Source of the DNA: Treponema sp.
GTDB taxonomy: Bacteria > Spirochaetota > Spirochaetia > Treponematales > Treponemataceae
Reading direction: 5' to 3'
Assembly: GCA_012520945.1 (NCBI GenBank)
Contig: JAAYNH010000081.1
Coordinates: forward strand, 1-64,000
Length of the DNA: 64,000 nucleotides
The notes below the pieces were generated by a model, which saw only the letters and a list, made by a program, of their open reading frames with translations, was not told the origin of the DNA and did no database searches. The number at the start of each line of letters is the position of its first letter. The first letter of the stretch is position 1. The translations under genes and the position numbers were made by a program. Shown piece after piece: positions 11,088 to 21,517 of the stretch.

Positions 11088-11735
11088 ATGGAAAAGAAAG
11101 TCTATTCAGTCGATGGCAAAGAACTAAGGACAATTAATCTTGATGATGCGGTGTTTGGCCTCCCAGTCAATGAAGATGTTATTTATTATGCCATCAACAA
11201 TGAATTAGCTAATAAACGCGTTGGTACTGCTTGTACAAAAGATCGTTCTGAAGTGCATGGAAGTAATGCTAAGCCTTATAGGCAAAAGGGCACAGGTCGT
11301 GCACGCCGTGGTGATAAAAAATCTCCACTCACAAGAGGTGGCGGTGTGATTTTTGGACCTAAACCACGCGATTTTAGTTTTACATTGCCGAAAAAAGTAA
11401 AACGTTTGGCAATGAAGTCAATTCTTAGCTTAAAAGCTCAGGAAGACAGATTGACTATAATTGAAGATTTTACAATTGCAAGTGGAAAAACAAAAGAGCT
11501 GGCAGTGATTCTTAACCGTTTTGCAAAAGATGAAAGAACGGTATTAGTGCTGAAGGATGATGATGCTATGCTTAAACGTGCAGGACGTAATCTTCCTAAA
11601 CTTTCATATCTTGCATACAATCGTTTGCGTGCACATGATTTGTTTTATGGACGCAAAATTATTATGCTTGAAAGTGCTGCTAAACAACTTGCAGACTTTT
11701 ATGCGGTTAAAAACGATGAAGAGGAGGCAAAATAA
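11088..11735 (+). CDS. rplD: 50S ribosomal protein L4
   Basis: L4, 215 aa. The extended loop KPYRQKGTGRARRGDKKSPL that lines the exit tunnel is present at about 63-82. It starts 15 nt after rplC. Its stop codon overlaps the rplW start by one base (TAATG), indicating translational coupling. In some bacteria L4 represses its own S10 operon; no matching leader could be recognised here. Confidence 0.97.
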   Translation: MEKKVYSVDGKELRTINLDDAVFGLPVNEDVIYYAINNELANKRVGTACTKDRSEVHGSNAKPYRQKGTGRARRGDKKSPLTRGGGVIFGPKPRDFSFTLPKKVKRLAMKSILSLKAQEDRLTIIEDFTIASGKTKELAVILNRFAKDERTVLVLKDDDAMLKRAGRNLPKLSYLAYNRLRAHDLFYGRKIIMLESAAKQLADFYAVKNDEEEAK

Positions 11736-12019
11736 TGGTATACGAAGATATCCTTATTGAGCCTGTGTTGTCAGAAAAAGCTACTTTGTTGCGCGAAGAA
11801 AGTAAGTATGTTTTCAAGGTGCATCCTGGTGCAAATAAATTTCAGATAAAAGAAGCTGTTCGCAAACTTTTCGGCGTAAAAGTTGTTGACTGCACTGTAA
11901 TAAATGTGTGTGGAAAAATAAAACGGGTTCGCACAAGACCTGGCAAAACTTCCAGTTGGAAAAAAGCAATTGTCAGACTTGCTCCTGGCGAAACAATTAA
12001 GGTATTTGAGGGCGTTTAA
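11735..12019 (+). CDS. rplW: 50S ribosomal protein L23
   Basis: L23, 94 aa, at the tunnel exit where trigger factor and SRP dock. It has the family segments YEDILIEPVLSEKATLL and KVVDCTVINVCGK. The start codon overlaps the rplD stop (TAATG); GAGGAGG upstream lies inside rplD. Confidence 0.96.
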   Translation: MVYEDILIEPVLSEKATLLREESKYVFKVHPGANKFQIKEAVRKLFGVKVVDCTVINVCGKIKRVRTRPGKTSSWKKAIVRLAPGETIKVFEGV

Positions 12020-12052
12020 GCTCTTAAGTTCGATAGATAAGGGGAACCAATA

Positions 12053-12886
12053 ATGGCTCTTAAAGTTTATAAGCCAATCACTCCAGGTACTCGTGCTAGA
12101 ATTGACCTGAAGCGAGAGGAATTGACTACAAACAAGCCTGAAAAGAGCTTAACAAGTGGTCTAAAGTCGCAAGGTGGACGTGGTGCCGGCGGACGTATTT
12201 CTGTACGTCATCAAGGTGGCGGACACAAGCGAAAATACCGCATAATAGACTTCAAACGTGATAAAAACGGCATTCCCGGAACAGTTCGTACTATTGAGTA
12301 TGATCCTAACCGCAGTGCAAGTATCGCTTTGATTTTTTATGCAGATGGTGAAAAAAGGTATATCATTGCTCCTAAAGGGTTGCAAGTGGGACAAAAAATA
12401 ATGTCAGGCGAAAATGCACCTCTTACAGTAGGAAATGCATTACCGTTGGAGGCAATACCGGTTGGTTTTACTGTACATAACATTGAATTAACTATTGGTC
12501 GGGGCGGTCAATTGGCTCGTTCTGCAGGTACAAGTGCCTTGGTTGCAGCCAAAGAAGGAGATTATGTTACAATTCGTCTTCCTTCAAGTGAAGTGCGTCG
12601 TGTGCATAAAAAATGTTATGCAACGATTGGTACCGTTGGTAATGAAGATTTAATGAATACACAGCTTGGTAAAGCCGGTCGTAAAAGATGGTTGGGTTTC
12701 CGTCCGTCTGTTCGCGGTATGGCAATGAACCCTGTAGACCACCCTCTTGGTGGTGGTGAAGGTGCCGGCAAAGGTCATAACCCAGTTACACCATGGGGAC
12801 AACCTTGTCGTGGATACAAAACCCGCAAAAAGCGAAAGGTATCGAACAATTTTATTGTTTCACGCCGAAAAGCTGGTAGGAGATAA
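12053..12886 (+). CDS. rplB: 50S ribosomal protein L2
   Basis: L2, 277 aa, needed for subunit joining and the peptidyl-transferase centre. The conserved [12 protein letters not shown] block is near residue 52. The C-terminal block [13 protein letters not shown], containing the key His, is near 224-237, followed by the basic tail. Full length, preceded by AAGGGGA, 2 nt before rpsS. Confidence 0.98.
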   Translation: MALKVYKPITPGTRARIDLKREELTTNKPEKSLTSGLKSQGGRGAGGRISVRHQGGGHKRKYRIIDFKRDKNGIPGTVRTIEYDPNRSASIALIFYADGEKRYIIAPKGLQVGQKIMSGENAPLTVGNALPLEAIPVGFTVHNIELTIGRGGQLARSAGTSALVAAKEGDYVTIRLPSSEVRRVHKKCYATIGTVGNEDLMNTQLGKAGRKRWLGFRPSVRGMAMNPVDHPLGGGEGAGKGHNPVTPWGQPCRGYKTRKKRKVSNNFIVSRRKAGRR

Positions 12887-12888
12887 CT

Positions 12889-13164
12889 GTGTCAAGATCG
12901 GTTAAAAAAGGCCCTTTTATTGAAAAGAGTCTTTATAAAAAGGTTATTGAAATGAATAAGCAAGCAGACAGAAAAATGATAAAAACATATTCTCGCTGCT
13001 CAACAATTATTCCTGAAATGGTAGGTAATACTATTTCTGTATACAACGGCAAAACTTGGATTCCTGTATATATTACAGAAAACTTGGTAGGGCATAAACT
13101 TGGTGAGTTTGCACCTACAAGAATTTTCAAGGGCCATGCCGGTTCAGACAAGAAGTCAAGATAA
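12889..13164 (+). CDS. rpsS: 30S ribosomal protein S19
   Basis: S19, 91 aa, of the 30S head near the A-site finger. It begins [10 protein letters not shown] and has the conserved [16 protein letters not shown] and [10 protein letters not shown] segments. The initiator is GTG, placed by the GTAGGAG site at the end of rplB and by family alignment. Confidence 0.96.
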   Translation: MSRSVKKGPFIEKSLYKKVIEMNKQADRKMIKTYSRCSTIIPEMVGNTISVYNGKTWIPVYITENLVGHKLGEFAPTRIFKGHAGSDKKSR

Positions 13165-13180
13165 GGAAGGTGGTTAGAAA

Positions 13181-13537
13181 ATGGCAGAAAAAACCGGATT
13201 TGTAGCCACGACAAAATTCCTTATTGCATCACCTACAAAGGTTCGTCCTGTAGCAAATGTAATTAAGAGAAAGACTTGTTCTGAGGCTATGGCTATTCTT
13301 GAGAATATGCCACAAAAGGGTGCAAAGTTAATTCGCAGTACATTAAAATCTGCAGTTGCTAATGCACTTTATGCAAATAAAAAACTCGATGAAGATATGC
13401 TTTATGTTAAGGATATTCGTATAGATGAAGGTCCTCGCCTAAAGAGAGTTTGGTTTCGTGCTCGCGGACGTGCCGATATGCTCTTGAAGCGCATGGCTCA
13501 TATCACAGTTGTAGTTGATGAAAAGGCGGGGGAATAA
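13181..13537 (+). CDS. rplV: 50S ribosomal protein L22
   Basis: L22, 118 aa. Its beta-hairpin (about 80-100, ending [15 protein letters not shown]) lines the exit tunnel near the macrolide site. The start is an ATG behind AAGGAAGG. The ribosome site of rpsC is embedded in the last codons. Confidence 0.96.
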   Translation: MAEKTGFVATTKFLIASPTKVRPVANVIKRKTCSEAMAILENMPQKGAKLIRSTLKSAVANALYANKKLDEDMLYVKDIRIDEGPRLKRVWFRARGRADMLLKRMAHITVVVDEKAGE

Positions 13538-13538
13538 C

Positions 13539-14291
13539 GTGGGACAAAAAGTAAATCCAATCGGACTACGTCTTGGTATTAACAAAACCTGGTCATCTCG
13601 CTGGTATGCAGATCCTCGTGAATATGCAGATTTGCTCCATGAAGATTTAAGAATTAGAAAGATGGTTCAGGATTTGCCAGAGTGTAAAAATGCTGATATA
13701 GCTGAGATAGAAATTGTTCGTCATCCTCAGCGTGTAACTATCGTTATTCATACAGCTCGCCCTGGTGTTATTATTGGTGCAAAAGGTGCTAATATTGAAA
13801 AAATTGGTGTTGAAATTCAAAAACAACTTTCTAAGAAAGTGCAAATTAAGATTAAAGAAATTAAACGTGCAGAACTTAATGCTTCTTTGATAGCTCAAAA
13901 TGTTGCCCGTCAATTAGTTAATCGTGCTTCTTTTAGAAAAACTTTGAAACAAGCAACAAGCAATACCATTAAAGCCGGTTCGCAAGGTATTAAGATTCGC
14001 CTTAGCGGTCGTCTAGGCGGTGCTGAAATGTCACGTACGGAAGAAATTAAGGAAGGACGCGTTCCTCTTCATACTCTTCGTGCGGATATTGATTATGGTT
14101 TCGCTGAGGCTCATACAACATTCGGTAAAATAGGTGTTAAAGTATGGGTTTATAACGGAATGATGTTTGGTCACGAACAAAAAGAAGATGCGGGTCAACT
14201 TCTAAAAAAACGTCGTGAGCGCACTGAACGTGCAAGTGGTTTAGAAAAACCGGCACGTGGTAGTCGCAGTAATAAATCTGCAAGGAGTTAA
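13539..14291 (+). CDS. rpsC: 30S ribosomal protein S3
   Basis: S3, 250 aa, with the KH domain GXXG motif ([11 protein letters not shown]) at about 80-90; part of the mRNA entry helicase. GTG start at 13539 giving [13 protein letters not shown], behind AGGCGGGGG inside the end of rplV. It has a basic, low-complexity C-terminal tail after residue 215. Confidence 0.97.
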   Translation: MGQKVNPIGLRLGINKTWSSRWYADPREYADLLHEDLRIRKMVQDLPECKNADIAEIEIVRHPQRVTIVIHTARPGVIIGAKGANIEKIGVEIQKQLSKKVQIKIKEIKRAELNASLIAQNVARQLVNRASFRKTLKQATSNTIKAGSQGIKIRLSGRLGGAEMSRTEEIKEGRVPLHTLRADIDYGFAEAHTTFGKIGVKVWVYNGMMFGHEQKEDAGQLLKKRRERTERASGLEKPARGSRSNKSARS

Positions 14292-14293
14292 TT

Positions 14294-14713
14294 ATGGCAA
14301 TGGCTCCTAAAAGAATCAAACACCGTAAGGTGCAACGGGGAAGAATCAAGGGCAATCAAACTCGTGGTTGTAATATTGATTTTGGCGACATTGCTTTGGT
14401 AGCTTTAGAACCGATTTGGCTTTCTGCTAAGCAAATTGAAGCTGCCCGTGTTGCTTTGAACCGTAAAATTAATCGTAAAGGTCAGGTTTGGATTCGTGTT
14501 TTTCCCGATAAACCAATTTCCAAAAAACCTGCTGAAACAAGACAGGGTAAAGGAAAAGGTGCTCCGGATTTCTGGGCGGCGGTAATTAAACCCGGTCAAA
14601 TAATATTCGAAATTGGCGGAGTAGATCTTGAACTTGCTGAAGCTGCAATTGAACTTGCAGGAAGCAAATTGCCAATTAAAACTAAAACGGCATTCCGTCA
14701 CAATGTAGAGTAG
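14294..14713 (+). CDS. rplP: 50S ribosomal protein L16
   Basis: L16, 139 aa, near the A-site tRNA elbow. It has [13 protein letters not shown] at the start, the conserved [10 protein letters not shown] helix and [16 protein letters not shown], where the hydroxylated Arg occurs in other species. The start at 14294 follows AAGGAG; an alternative ATG two codons later is possible. Confidence 0.96.
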   Translation: MAMAPKRIKHRKVQRGRIKGNQTRGCNIDFGDIALVALEPIWLSAKQIEAARVALNRKINRKGQVWIRVFPDKPISKKPAETRQGKGKGAPDFWAAVIKPGQIIFEIGGVDLELAEAAIELAGSKLPIKTKTAFRHNVE

Positions 14714-14723
14714 GGGTATAATA

Positions 14724-14924
14724 ATGGCAAAAAAAGAAAAAGAATTGTCTTATTCCGAACTCATTGTAAAACGGAATGAGCTTAAAAGAAAGTATATGGA
14801 TTTGCGTTTTCAAATGGTAATTGGACACGTTGATAATCCATTGCAAAAACGCACAATGCGTCGTGAAATTGCAGCGTTGAATACGCTTATTCGGCAAAAA
14901 GAAATAGCCGGATTGGATAAGTAG
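14724..14924 (+). CDS. rpmC: 50S ribosomal protein L29
   Basis: L29, 66 aa, a two-helix protein next to L23 at the tunnel exit. It is recognised by the RNELKRKYMDLRFQMVIGHVDNP pattern and its place between L16 and S17. It starts behind a weak GGGG site 10 nt after rplP. Confidence 0.93.
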   Translation: MAKKEKELSYSELIVKRNELKRKYMDLRFQMVIGHVDNPLQKRTMRREIAALNTLIRQKEIAGLDK

Positions 14925-14934
14925 GAGCTGACTC

Positions 14935-15207
14935 GTGGAAGAACAAGTGGTTCAAAAAAAAGGTTCAAAGCGTTCTTTTGTTGGCTTGGTAACAAGTGAT
15001 AAAATGGATAAAACAATTGTTGTGTCTGTTTCAACAAAAAAACTTCATCGCCTTTATAAAAAATATGTTACACGTGTTAAGAAATGCAAGGCACATGATG
15101 AATTGAACGAGGCACGTATTGGTGACCGCGTTCGTATCGTGGAAAGTAGACCTTACAGCAAAGATAAGTGCTGGAGACTTACTGAAATTCTTGAAAGAGC
15201 TAAATAA
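14935..15207 (+). CDS. rpsQ: 30S ribosomal protein S17
   Basis: S17, 90 aa, an OB-fold protein that binds 16S helix 11. It contains [18 protein letters not shown] and the conserved [23 protein letters not shown] initiator behind TAGGAG. Ten nt after rpmC. Confidence 0.96.
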   Translation: MEEQVVQKKGSKRSFVGLVTSDKMDKTIVVSVSTKKLHRLYKKYVTRVKKCKAHDELNEARIGDRVRIVESRPYSKDKCWRLTEILERAK

Positions 15208-15223
15208 TTAGAGAGGTCGGAAA

Positions 15224-15592
15224 ATGATTCAAATGCAAACAACTTTGAACGTTGCTGACAATTCCGGTGCAAAGCTCGTTCAATGTATTAAGGTAATTGG
15301 TGGTTCAAAACGCCGTTATGCAAGTGTTGGTGATGTAATTGTAGTCGCAGTTAAGGATGCTATTCCAACTTCTACAATTAAGAAAGGTTCAGTTGAAAAA
15401 GCTGTTATCGTTCGTATTTCCAAAGAATACAGACGACCTGACGGAACATATATTCGTTTCGATGATAATGCTTGTGTTATTATCGATGCTAATAGTAATC
15501 CTAAAGGTAAACGTATCTTTGGACCGGTGGCTCGTGAGCTTCGTGATATGAATTATATGAAAATCGTTTCACTTGCTCCTGAGGTGCTTTAA
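15224..15592 (+). CDS. rplN: 50S ribosomal protein L14
   Basis: L14, 122 aa, a subunit-interface protein. It begins [17 protein letters not shown] and ends in the family-typical [13 protein letters not shown] behind GAGAGG, 16 nt after rpsQ. Confidence 0.97.
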   Translation: MIQMQTTLNVADNSGAKLVQCIKVIGGSKRRYASVGDVIVVAVKDAIPTSTIKKGSVEKAVIVRISKEYRRPDGTYIRFDDNACVIIDANSNPKGKRIFGPVARELRDMNYMKIVSLAPEVL

Positions 15593-15620
15593 TTCCCGGA
15601 TTTAGGAGATTTTAATTATT

Positions 15621-15935
15621 ATGCAAAAGAAATTCAAAATCCGTAAGGAAGACACAGTAGAAATCATTGCAGGAAAAGACAAGGGCAAACGTGGAGCAGT
15701 TGTTCGTGTTATTCGCGATAAAGATAGAGTTATTGTTTCCGGATGCAACCTTGTAAAAAAAGCAATGAAAAAACGCAGCCAACAAGACCGTGGCGGTATT
15801 GTTGAGGTTGAAGCTGCAATTCATATTTCAAATGTAGCGATCGTTTGTAAAAAATGCGGTCCTACTCGTATCGGTTACAAACTCGACGGCGACAAGAAAA
15901 TTCGTGTTTGCCGTAAATGTGGAGACACACTATAA
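15621..15935 (+). CDS. rplX: 50S ribosomal protein L24, zinc-ribbon form
   Basis: L24, 104 aa, an assembly initiator. The KOW motif ([20 protein letters not shown]) is near the N-terminus. The C-terminus keeps a four-Cys ribbon (VCKKCG, 17 residues, VCRKCG), the C-plus form lost in E. coli and B. subtilis. The stop overlaps the rplE start by one base (TAATG). Confidence 0.96.
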   Translation: MQKKFKIRKEDTVEIIAGKDKGKRGAVVRVIRDKDRVIVSGCNLVKKAMKKRSQQDRGGIVEVEAAIHISNVAIVCKKCGPTRIGYKLDGDKKIRVCRKCGDTL

Positions 15936-16486
15936 TGAGTAATTACGTACCTCGGCTTAAGAAAGTCTATAAGGACAAAATCGCCCCTGAGTTGTTTAAA
16001 GAACTCGGTTACAAATCTGTAATGCAAGTGCCTGAAATCAAAAAGATTGTGGTTAGCATGGGCGTTGGTGAAGCTCTCACAAACAAGAAACTCCTTGATG
16101 CCGCAGTAACTGACCTTACAATTATTACAGGTCAAAAAACTGTAAAAACTAAAGCAAAAAAGAGTATCGCGAACTTCAAACTTCGTGAGGGTAATGAGAT
16201 TGGCGCAATGGTAACACTTCGTGGAGCAAATATGTATGAGTTCCTCGACAGATTGATTAATGTTGCATTGCCTCGTGTTAAGGATTTCCGTGGAATCAAG
16301 GCTACCGGTTTTGACGGACATGGAAATTTTTCTCTTGGTATTACTGAGCAGATTATCTTTCCGGAAATTGATTTCGATAAAATCGAAAAAGTTTCAGGCT
16401 TGAATATTAGTATCGTTACAAATGCAAAAACAGATAACGACGCTCGTGCTTTGCTTACCAAGTTTGGAATGCCTTTCAGGAAGTAG
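15935..16486 (+). CDS. rplE: 50S ribosomal protein L5
   Basis: L5, 183 aa, a 5S rRNA-binding protein. It has [25 protein letters not shown] and GTP-free [25 protein letters not shown]. The ATG at 15935 overlaps the rplX stop; the open frame begins six codons earlier, inside rplX, with no evidence of use. Confidence 0.97.
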   Translation: MSNYVPRLKKVYKDKIAPELFKELGYKSVMQVPEIKKIVVSMGVGEALTNKKLLDAAVTDLTIITGQKTVKTKAKKSIANFKLREGNEIGAMVTLRGANMYEFLDRLINVALPRVKDFRGIKATGFDGHGNFSLGITEQIIFPEIDFDKIEKVSGLNISIVTNAKTDNDARALLTKFGMPFRK

Positions 16487-16496
16487 GTGAGAAGTC

Positions 16497-16682
16497 ATGG
16501 CTAAAAAATCAATGATTATAAAGGCGAACCGCACTCCTAAATTCAGCACACGTAAAGTAAATCGCTGTGGTGTATGTGGTCGACCTCGTGGATATTTGCG
16601 GAAATTCAAGATGTGTCGCGTTTGTTTCCGTAAGTTGGCTAGTGAAGGCTTGATTCCAGGCGTTACTAAGTCAAGTTGGTAG
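16497..16682 (+). CDS. rpsZ: 30S ribosomal protein S14, zinc (type Z)
   Basis: Short S14, 61 aa, with the zinc motif [10 protein letters not shown] and CRVCF (CX2C-X12-CX2C), unlike the 100-residue zinc-free form. It starts behind TAGGTGAGA, 10 nt after rplE. Confidence 0.96.
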   Translation: MAKKSMIIKANRTPKFSTRKVNRCGVCGRPRGYLRKFKMCRVCFRKLASEGLIPGVTKSSW

Positions 16683-16693
16683 GAGGATTTTAA

Positions 16694-17095
16694 ATGAGTG
16701 TTTCAGATCCTATTGCAGATATGCTTACCAAAGTTCGGAATGCGGCATCTGCTCGTCATGAAAAAGTTGACGTTTCAACTTCCAAATTAAAATTGGAAAT
16801 TGTAAAAATTCTGAAGACAGAAGGCTATATCAAAAACTTTAAGAAAATTACACAAGAAAACGGACATAATGTAATTCGTGTTTTTCTTAAATATGATGAC
16901 AATAATGACCCTGTGATTCATGGTATTAAAAAAATTTCAACTCCGGGTCGTCGTGTTTATTCGGGTTATAAGGACCTTCCACGTGTATATAATGGATATG
17001 GTACTATTATCGTTTCTACATCGCTCGGTGTAACAACCGGAAAAAAAGCTGCTGAAAAGTTAGTTGGCGGTGAGCTTATCTGTACGGTTTGGTAG
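16694..17095 (+). CDS. rpsH: 30S ribosomal protein S8
   Basis: S8, 133 aa, an early 16S-binding protein and in some bacteria the spc-operon repressor. It has [13 protein letters not shown] at the start and ends GGELICTVW, with the conserved ISTPGRRVY segment near 92. ATG behind TAGGAGG. Confidence 0.96.
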   Translation: MSVSDPIADMLTKVRNAASARHEKVDVSTSKLKLEIVKILKTEGYIKNFKKITQENGHNVIRVFLKYDDNNDPVIHGIKKISTPGRRVYSGYKDLPRVYNGYGTIIVSTSLGVTTGKKAAEKLVGGELICTVW

Positions 17096-17103
17096 GAGGA
17101 AGT

Positions 17104-17643
17104 ATGTCAAGAATTGGTAAACTTCCTGTTGTTATACCTGCAGGAGTGGACGTAAAAATTACACCTGATACAATTACTGTTACCGGCCCAAAAGGTACAT
17201 TGACACAAAATTATTTAAATCTTGTGAAAATTGAAAATAACGGTAACGAAGTTGTTGTAACACGTGTTGATGAAAGCAAGCCGGCACGTAGTGCTCATGG
17301 TTTGTATCGCAATCTTGTAAATAATATGGTTGTTGGTGTAACTCAGGGCTTTAAAAAAGTTTTAGTCATCAACGGTGTTGGTTTTCGTGCAGAAGTTCAA
17401 GGAAATTTGCTTATTATGAACTTAGGTTATTCAAATGATTTTATTGCCGGCATTCCGGAAGGGTTGACAGTAACGGCTGATAATCAAGGTAAAGTTACAA
17501 TAACCGGTATTGATAAACAATTGGTTGGTGAATTTGCTGCAGGGATTCGTAAACTTAGAAAACCTGAACCTTATAAAGGAAAAGGTGTTCGTTACGAAGA
17601 TGAAGTTATTAAGCGCAAAGTCGGAAAGTCCGGCGTTAAATAA
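17104..17643 (+). CDS. rplF: 50S ribosomal protein L6
   Basis: L6, 179 aa, with two repeated domains, near the sarcin-ricin loop. It starts [17 protein letters not shown] and has the C-terminal [20 protein letters not shown] signature. The ATG at 17104 lies behind TAGGAGG at the end of rpsH. Confidence 0.97.
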   Translation: MSRIGKLPVVIPAGVDVKITPDTITVTGPKGTLTQNYLNLVKIENNGNEVVVTRVDESKPARSAHGLYRNLVNNMVVGVTQGFKKVLVINGVGFRAEVQGNLLIMNLGYSNDFIAGIPEGLTVTADNQGKVTITGIDKQLVGEFAAGIRKLRKPEPYKGKGVRYEDEVIKRKVGKSGVK

Positions 17644-17655
17644 GGGTAAAGCTAT

Positions 17656-18018
17656 ATGATCAGGAAACTTAATGATAAAGATAGAAGACGGCTTAAGAGA
17701 AAAGTTCATATACGCAAGAACTTGCATGGTACTGCATTGCGTCCTCGTATGACAGTTACTCGCAGCAACAGTAACCTTTATGTTCAGGTAATTGACGATG
17801 AAGCAGGAAAAACTCTTGCTGCAATTTCAACACTGGAAAAAGATTTTGCTGCCTTAAAGCCAAATGTTAAAGATGCTGAAAAGCTTGGAGAAGCAATGGG
17901 TCAGCGTCTTAAAGAAAAGGAAATTACAACTGTAGTTTTTGATCGCAATGGTTATTTCTACCATGGAGTAGTGAAAGCATTGGCTGACGGCGCTCGTAAA
18001 GCCGGTATTGTATTCTAG
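17656..18018 (+). CDS. rplR: 50S ribosomal protein L18
   Basis: L18, 120 aa, a 5S rRNA protein. It contains [20 protein letters not shown] and the C-terminal [23 protein letters not shown] behind AAGGGTAAAG, 12 nt after rplF. Confidence 0.96.
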   Translation: MIRKLNDKDRRRLKRKVHIRKNLHGTALRPRMTVTRSNSNLYVQVIDDEAGKTLAAISTLEKDFAALKPNVKDAEKLGEAMGQRLKEKEITTVVFDRNGYFYHGVVKALADGARKAGIVF

Positions 18019-18026
18019 GAGACTTT

Positions 18027-18539
18027 ATGGAACGCAAAAAAGATTTTGATAGAGATCAACCTAAAGAATTTGTTGAAAAACTTATCAAATTGAACCGAAC
18101 AGCTAAGGTTGTAAAAGGTGGACGTCGTTTCTCTTTTTCAGCTCTTACTGTTGTGGGTGACCAAAAAGGTCGTGTTGGCTTTGGTTTTGGTAAGGCTAAT
18201 GATGTTACTGAGGCTATTCGAAAGAGTATAGAGAAGGCCAAGAAAAGTTTGATTTCCGTACCGTTGAAAAACGGCACAATTCCACATGAAATTCAAGCTA
18301 GATATAAGAGTTCATCCGTTCTTCTTATTCCTGCTTGTTCAGGTACCGGTATTATTGCCGGTGGTCCAATTCGTGCAGTAATGGAAGCAGCTGGTGCAAC
18401 AGATGTTATGTCTAAATCACTTGGTTCAAATATTTCTATAAATGTAGTTCGTGCAACTTTTGAAGCATGTAAAGGTTTGATGAATGCACGTACAATTGCT
18501 AAAAACCGGGGTAAAACCCTTAACGAAATGTGGGGTTAA
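18027..18539 (+). CDS. rpsE: 30S ribosomal protein S5
   Basis: S5, 170 aa, an mRNA-entry/fidelity protein. The double-stranded RNA-binding-like N-terminal block ([18 protein letters not shown]) and the conserved [18 protein letters not shown] block are intact. ATG behind TAGGAG, 8 nt after rplR. Confidence 0.97.
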   Translation: MERKKDFDRDQPKEFVEKLIKLNRTAKVVKGGRRFSFSALTVVGDQKGRVGFGFGKANDVTEAIRKSIEKAKKSLISVPLKNGTIPHEIQARYKSSSVLLIPACSGTGIIAGGPIRAVMEAAGATDVMSKSLGSNISINVVRATFEACKGLMNARTIAKNRGKTLNEMWG

Positions 18540-18541
18540 TC

Positions 18542-18724
18542 ATGGCTAAAAAGGTTAAAGTTACACTAGTTAAGAGTACTATAGGACAGAAGCCTGCAAA
18601 AAGGGCAACTGTTAAGGCTCTTGGCTTAAAAAAAATTAATTCAGTTGTAGAACATGAAGTAAATGATGCTATTATGGGTATGATTACTTCTGTTTCACAC
18701 CTTGTAAAATTTGAGGAGATCTAA
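18542..18724 (+). CDS. rpmD: 50S ribosomal protein L30
   Basis: L30, 60 aa. It has KVTLVKSTIGQKPAKRATVKALGL, typical of the family, and lies in its standard place between S5 and L15. ATG 2 nt after the rpsE stop. Confidence 0.95.
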   Translation: MAKKVKVTLVKSTIGQKPAKRATVKALGLKKINSVVEHEVNDAIMGMITSVSHLVKFEEI

Positions 18725-18725
18725 G

Positions 18726-19181
18726 ATGTCAGATTTTTGTCTTTCTGCACCACAAGGTGCTAACAAGAAAAAGAGAATTGTAGGACGCGGATCATCATCA
18801 GGTCGTGGAACTACAGCTGGACGAGGAAATAAGGGACAACAATCCCGTTCCGGTGGAAAAACATATGTTGGTTTTGAAGGCGGTCAAATGCCTTTGTATC
18901 GTCGTGTAGCAAGAAGAGGTTTTTCTAACTATCCATTTCGTAAAGAGTATGCAGTTTTTAATTTGGTAGATATTGAAGCTCGTTATAATGATGGAGAAAC
19001 TGTAAACAATGAATCATTGACATTAAAGGGATTGCTTAAAAAACCTGAAATGTTAGTGAAAATACTTGGTAACGGTGAAATTACAAAAAAAATCACTGTT
19101 AATGTTGATAAAGTTTCTGCTTCTGCGAAGGAGAAAATCGAAAAAGCCGGCGGTTCGGTTACTACCGGTTCTGACGAATAA
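18726..19181 (+). CDS. rplO: 50S ribosomal protein L15
   Basis: L15, 151 aa. The Gly/Arg-rich N-terminal extension (GRGSSSGRGTTAGRGNKGQ) threads into 23S rRNA, and the globular C-terminal half is complete. The ATG at 18726, one base after the rpmD stop, sits behind GAGGAG. Confidence 0.97.
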   Translation: MSDFCLSAPQGANKKKRIVGRGSSSGRGTTAGRGNKGQQSRSGGKTYVGFEGGQMPLYRRVARRGFSNYPFRKEYAVFNLVDIEARYNDGETVNNESLTLKGLLKKPEMLVKILGNGEITKKITVNVDKVSASAKEKIEKAGGSVTTGSDE

Positions 19182-19199
19182 ATAAAGTGAGAATAAGAC

Positions 19200-20519
19200 A
19201 TGGCAGGCAATCCAATTGTAAATATGTTTAGGGTAAAGGAAATTCGTGAAAGAGCTTTCTTTACGTTTGTTATTCTCGCTGTTTTCCGTTTTGGAAGCAT
19301 TTTGACAATGCCGGGTATCAATCCGCAAGCACTTACTGCTTATTTTGCTCAACTTACTAAAGGTAATGCCTTTGTAGACTATATGGACTTCTTTGCCGGC
19401 GGTGCATTTAGTAATTTTTCTGTGTTTATGCTTGGTGTTATGCCATATATTTCAACACAAATTATTTTTCAGCTTGCACTTATTATCTTTCCTTCTTTGA
19501 AAAGAATGGTTACGGAAGAAGGCGGACAAAAGAAGTTCCAAAAGTGGACACGTATTGGTACTGTTTTTGTTTGTTTGATTCAGTCATTGGCAGTTACTGT
19601 TTATGCAGCTAATATTCCGGGTGCAGTTGTAATTTCAAATCCTGTGTTTTTCAAAATTGTGGCTATGATTACAGTTACAACCGGTACAATGGTTACTATA
19701 TGGCTTGGTGAACAAATTACAGCACGTGGTATCGGTAATGGTATTTCAATGTTGATTTTTGCCGGTATTGTGGCACGTATGCCATCTGCTGTTTGGGAGC
19801 TTGGACGTATGGTAAAAAACGGTGAAATTAACGTTGTTTTTGTCATCGTTGCTTTAATTATGTTTGTTGCCATTGTAGCTTTGGTTGTTTTTGAGCAACA
19901 GGGTCAACGCAAAATTCCTGTTCATTATGCAAAACGCGTAGTTGGTAGAAAAATGTACGGTGGACAAAGTACTTATATTCCTTTTAAGATTAATCCATCC
20001 GGCGTTATTCCTGTAATTTTTGCGTCATCATTTTTAACATTCCCGCTCCAAATTGCTTCAAGCCTTGGACCTAATGTTCGTTGGCTTAGCCGTTTGGCAA
20101 CTTTTTTAACACCGTCAGGTGTGTGGTACAACATCTTCCTTGTTCTACTCATTGTATTCTTTGCCTACTTCTACACTCAGGTAACACTGAACCCTACAGA
20201 GATTGCAAAGAACATTCGGGAAAACGGCGGCACCATTCCCGGAATTAGAACGGATAAGATTGAAGATTACTTGCAAAAAGTGTTGAATCGCTTGGTTTTA
20301 CCGGGTTCACTTTATTTGGCAGGTATCGCAGTGTTACCTACAATTATCCAAAGGCTTTTTGGATTCCCGCAATCAATTTCAATGTTGATGGGAGGTACTT
20401 CACTGTTAATTCTTGTTGGTGTTGATTTGGATACTATGAGTCAAATTGAATCTATTATGAAAATGCATCATCATGACGGATTAGTGAAAAAGGGTAAGTT
20501 GCGTTCAAGAAATCTTTAG
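19200..20519 (+). CDS. secY: Protein translocase subunit SecY
   Basis: Core of the Sec translocation channel in the inner membrane, 439 aa with the ten-helix pattern. Signature segments are MPGINPQ, FAGGAFSNFSVFMLGVMPYIS (plug/TM2 region), and the cytoplasmic loops KIPVHYAKRVVGRKM and NPTEIAKNIRENGG. It is 18 nt after rplO. adk, map and infA, which follow secY in many bacteria, are not here; rpmJ follows instead. Confidence 0.98.
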   Translation: MAGNPIVNMFRVKEIRERAFFTFVILAVFRFGSILTMPGINPQALTAYFAQLTKGNAFVDYMDFFAGGAFSNFSVFMLGVMPYISTQIIFQLALIIFPSLKRMVTEEGGQKKFQKWTRIGTVFVCLIQSLAVTVYAANIPGAVVISNPVFFKIVAMITVTTGTMVTIWLGEQITARGIGNGISMLIFAGIVARMPSAVWELGRMVKNGEINVVFVIVALIMFVAIVALVVFEQQGQRKIPVHYAKRVVGRKMYGGQSTYIPFKINPSGVIPVIFASSFLTFPLQIASSLGPNVRWLSRLATFLTPSGVWYNIFLVLLIVFFAYFYTQVTLNPTEIAKNIRENGGTIPGIRTDKIEDYLQKVLNRLVLPGSLYLAGIAVLPTIIQRLFGFPQSISMLMGGTSLLILVGVDLDTMSQIESIMKMHHHDGLVKKGKLRSRNL

Positions 20520-20557
20520 TTTTTTTGAAGCAATAGGTAGTAAAACTTTGAAAATAT

Positions 20558-20584
20558 AGTTTAATATGTTTATTGTATTAAACT
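20558..20584 (+). other. secY-rpmJ intergenic hairpin
   Basis: A perfect 9-bp inverted repeat (AGTTTAATA / TATTAAACT) with a 9-nt spacer in the 88-nt gap before rpmJ. It is AT-only apart from one pair and has no T-run, so it is a weak candidate processing site. Confidence 0.35.
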
Positions 20585-20607
20585 GTAAAATTCCCAGGGG
20601 GACTTGA

Positions 20608-20721
20608 ATGAAAGTACGAACCAGCGTAAAACCCATATGTGATAAGTGTAAGGTTATCAAAAGATTCGGTATTGTCCGCATCATTTGTTCAAATCCGAAG
20701 CACAAGCAGAGACAGGGTTGA
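20608..20721 (+). CDS. rpmJ: 50S ribosomal protein L36, zinc form
   Basis: L36, 37 aa, too short for most ORF lists. It reads [15 protein letters not shown] and ends in [11 protein letters not shown], so the zinc ligands (C, C, C, H) are present. ATG behind AGGGGG. Position between SecY and S13 is standard. Confidence 0.95.
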   Translation: MKVRTSVKPICDKCKVIKRFGIVRIICSNPKHKQRQG

Positions 20722-20731
20722 GGAGTATTAA

Positions 20732-21097
20732 ATGGCTCGAATTGCGGGAGTTGACCTCCCTAATAAACATTGCAATATTGCATTGACTTATATTTATGGC
20801 ATTGGCCGATCTTCTGCAGATAAAATCTGTGAAAAAGCAAAGATTGATCCGAACAGAAATATCAATGACTTAAACCAAGATGAGCTTGGAGAAATTCGTG
20901 CAGTTATTGATGCTGAATACAAAGTAGAAGGTCAACTTCGTACAGAAATCGGTTTGAATATCAAACGTCTTATGGACATTGGTTGTTATCGTGGCCTCAG
21001 ACACAGAAAGAGTTTGCCTGTTCGCGGTCAGCGCACACGCACTAATTCTCGTACACGCAAAGGTAAGAAAAAAACCGTTGCAGGTAAGAAGAAATAA
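20732..21097 (+). CDS. rpsM: 30S ribosomal protein S13
   Basis: S13, 121 aa, of the 30S head, contacting the P-site tRNA and L5. It has [13 protein letters not shown], the helix-hairpin-helix [11 protein letters not shown] and the C-terminal [22 protein letters not shown] behind GAGGAG, 10 nt after rpmJ. Confidence 0.97.
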   Translation: MARIAGVDLPNKHCNIALTYIYGIGRSSADKICEKAKIDPNRNINDLNQDELGEIRAVIDAEYKVEGQLRTEIGLNIKRLMDIGCYRGLRHRKSLPVRGQRTRTNSRTRKGKKKTVAGKKK

Positions 21098-21119
21098 TAG
21101 GTGAGTTGGAGGTAGAATC

Positions 21120-21500
21120 GTGGCAACTATAAAGAAAAGAAGAGAAAAAAAGAGTGTATATGAAGGTTGTGTATATATTCAAGCAACATTCAATAATACA
21201 ATCGTTACTATCACAGACTTAAAAGGAAATGCTCTTTCTTGGGCATCTTCCGGTGGTTTGGGATTCCGCGGTGCAAAAAAATCAACACCTTTTGCAGCTC
21301 AAACGGTAGCCGAAGCAGCTGTTCAGAAAGCCGCTAGCTATGGTTTGCGTGAAGTTCACGTATATGTAAAAGGTCCAGGCGTTGGACGTGATTCAGCTGT
21401 TCGTTCACTTGGCCAGCTCGGATTGAAAGTAAAATCAATTTCAGACATTACGCCTGTTCCGCATAATGGCTGTCGCCCTAGAAAAACACGTCGCATGTAA
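21120..21500 (+). CDS. rpsK: 30S ribosomal protein S11
   Basis: S11, 126 aa, of the 30S platform. Conserved blocks include [15 protein letters not shown] and the C-terminal [21 protein letters not shown] initiator behind GGAGG. Confidence 0.97.
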   Translation: MATIKKRREKKSVYEGCVYIQATFNNTIVTITDLKGNALSWASSGGLGFRGAKKSTPFAAQTVAEAAVQKAASYGLREVHVYVKGPGVGRDSAVRSLGQLGLKVKSISDITPVPHNGCRPRKTRRM

Positions 21501-21517
21501 CGAAGGAGTCTTGAGAT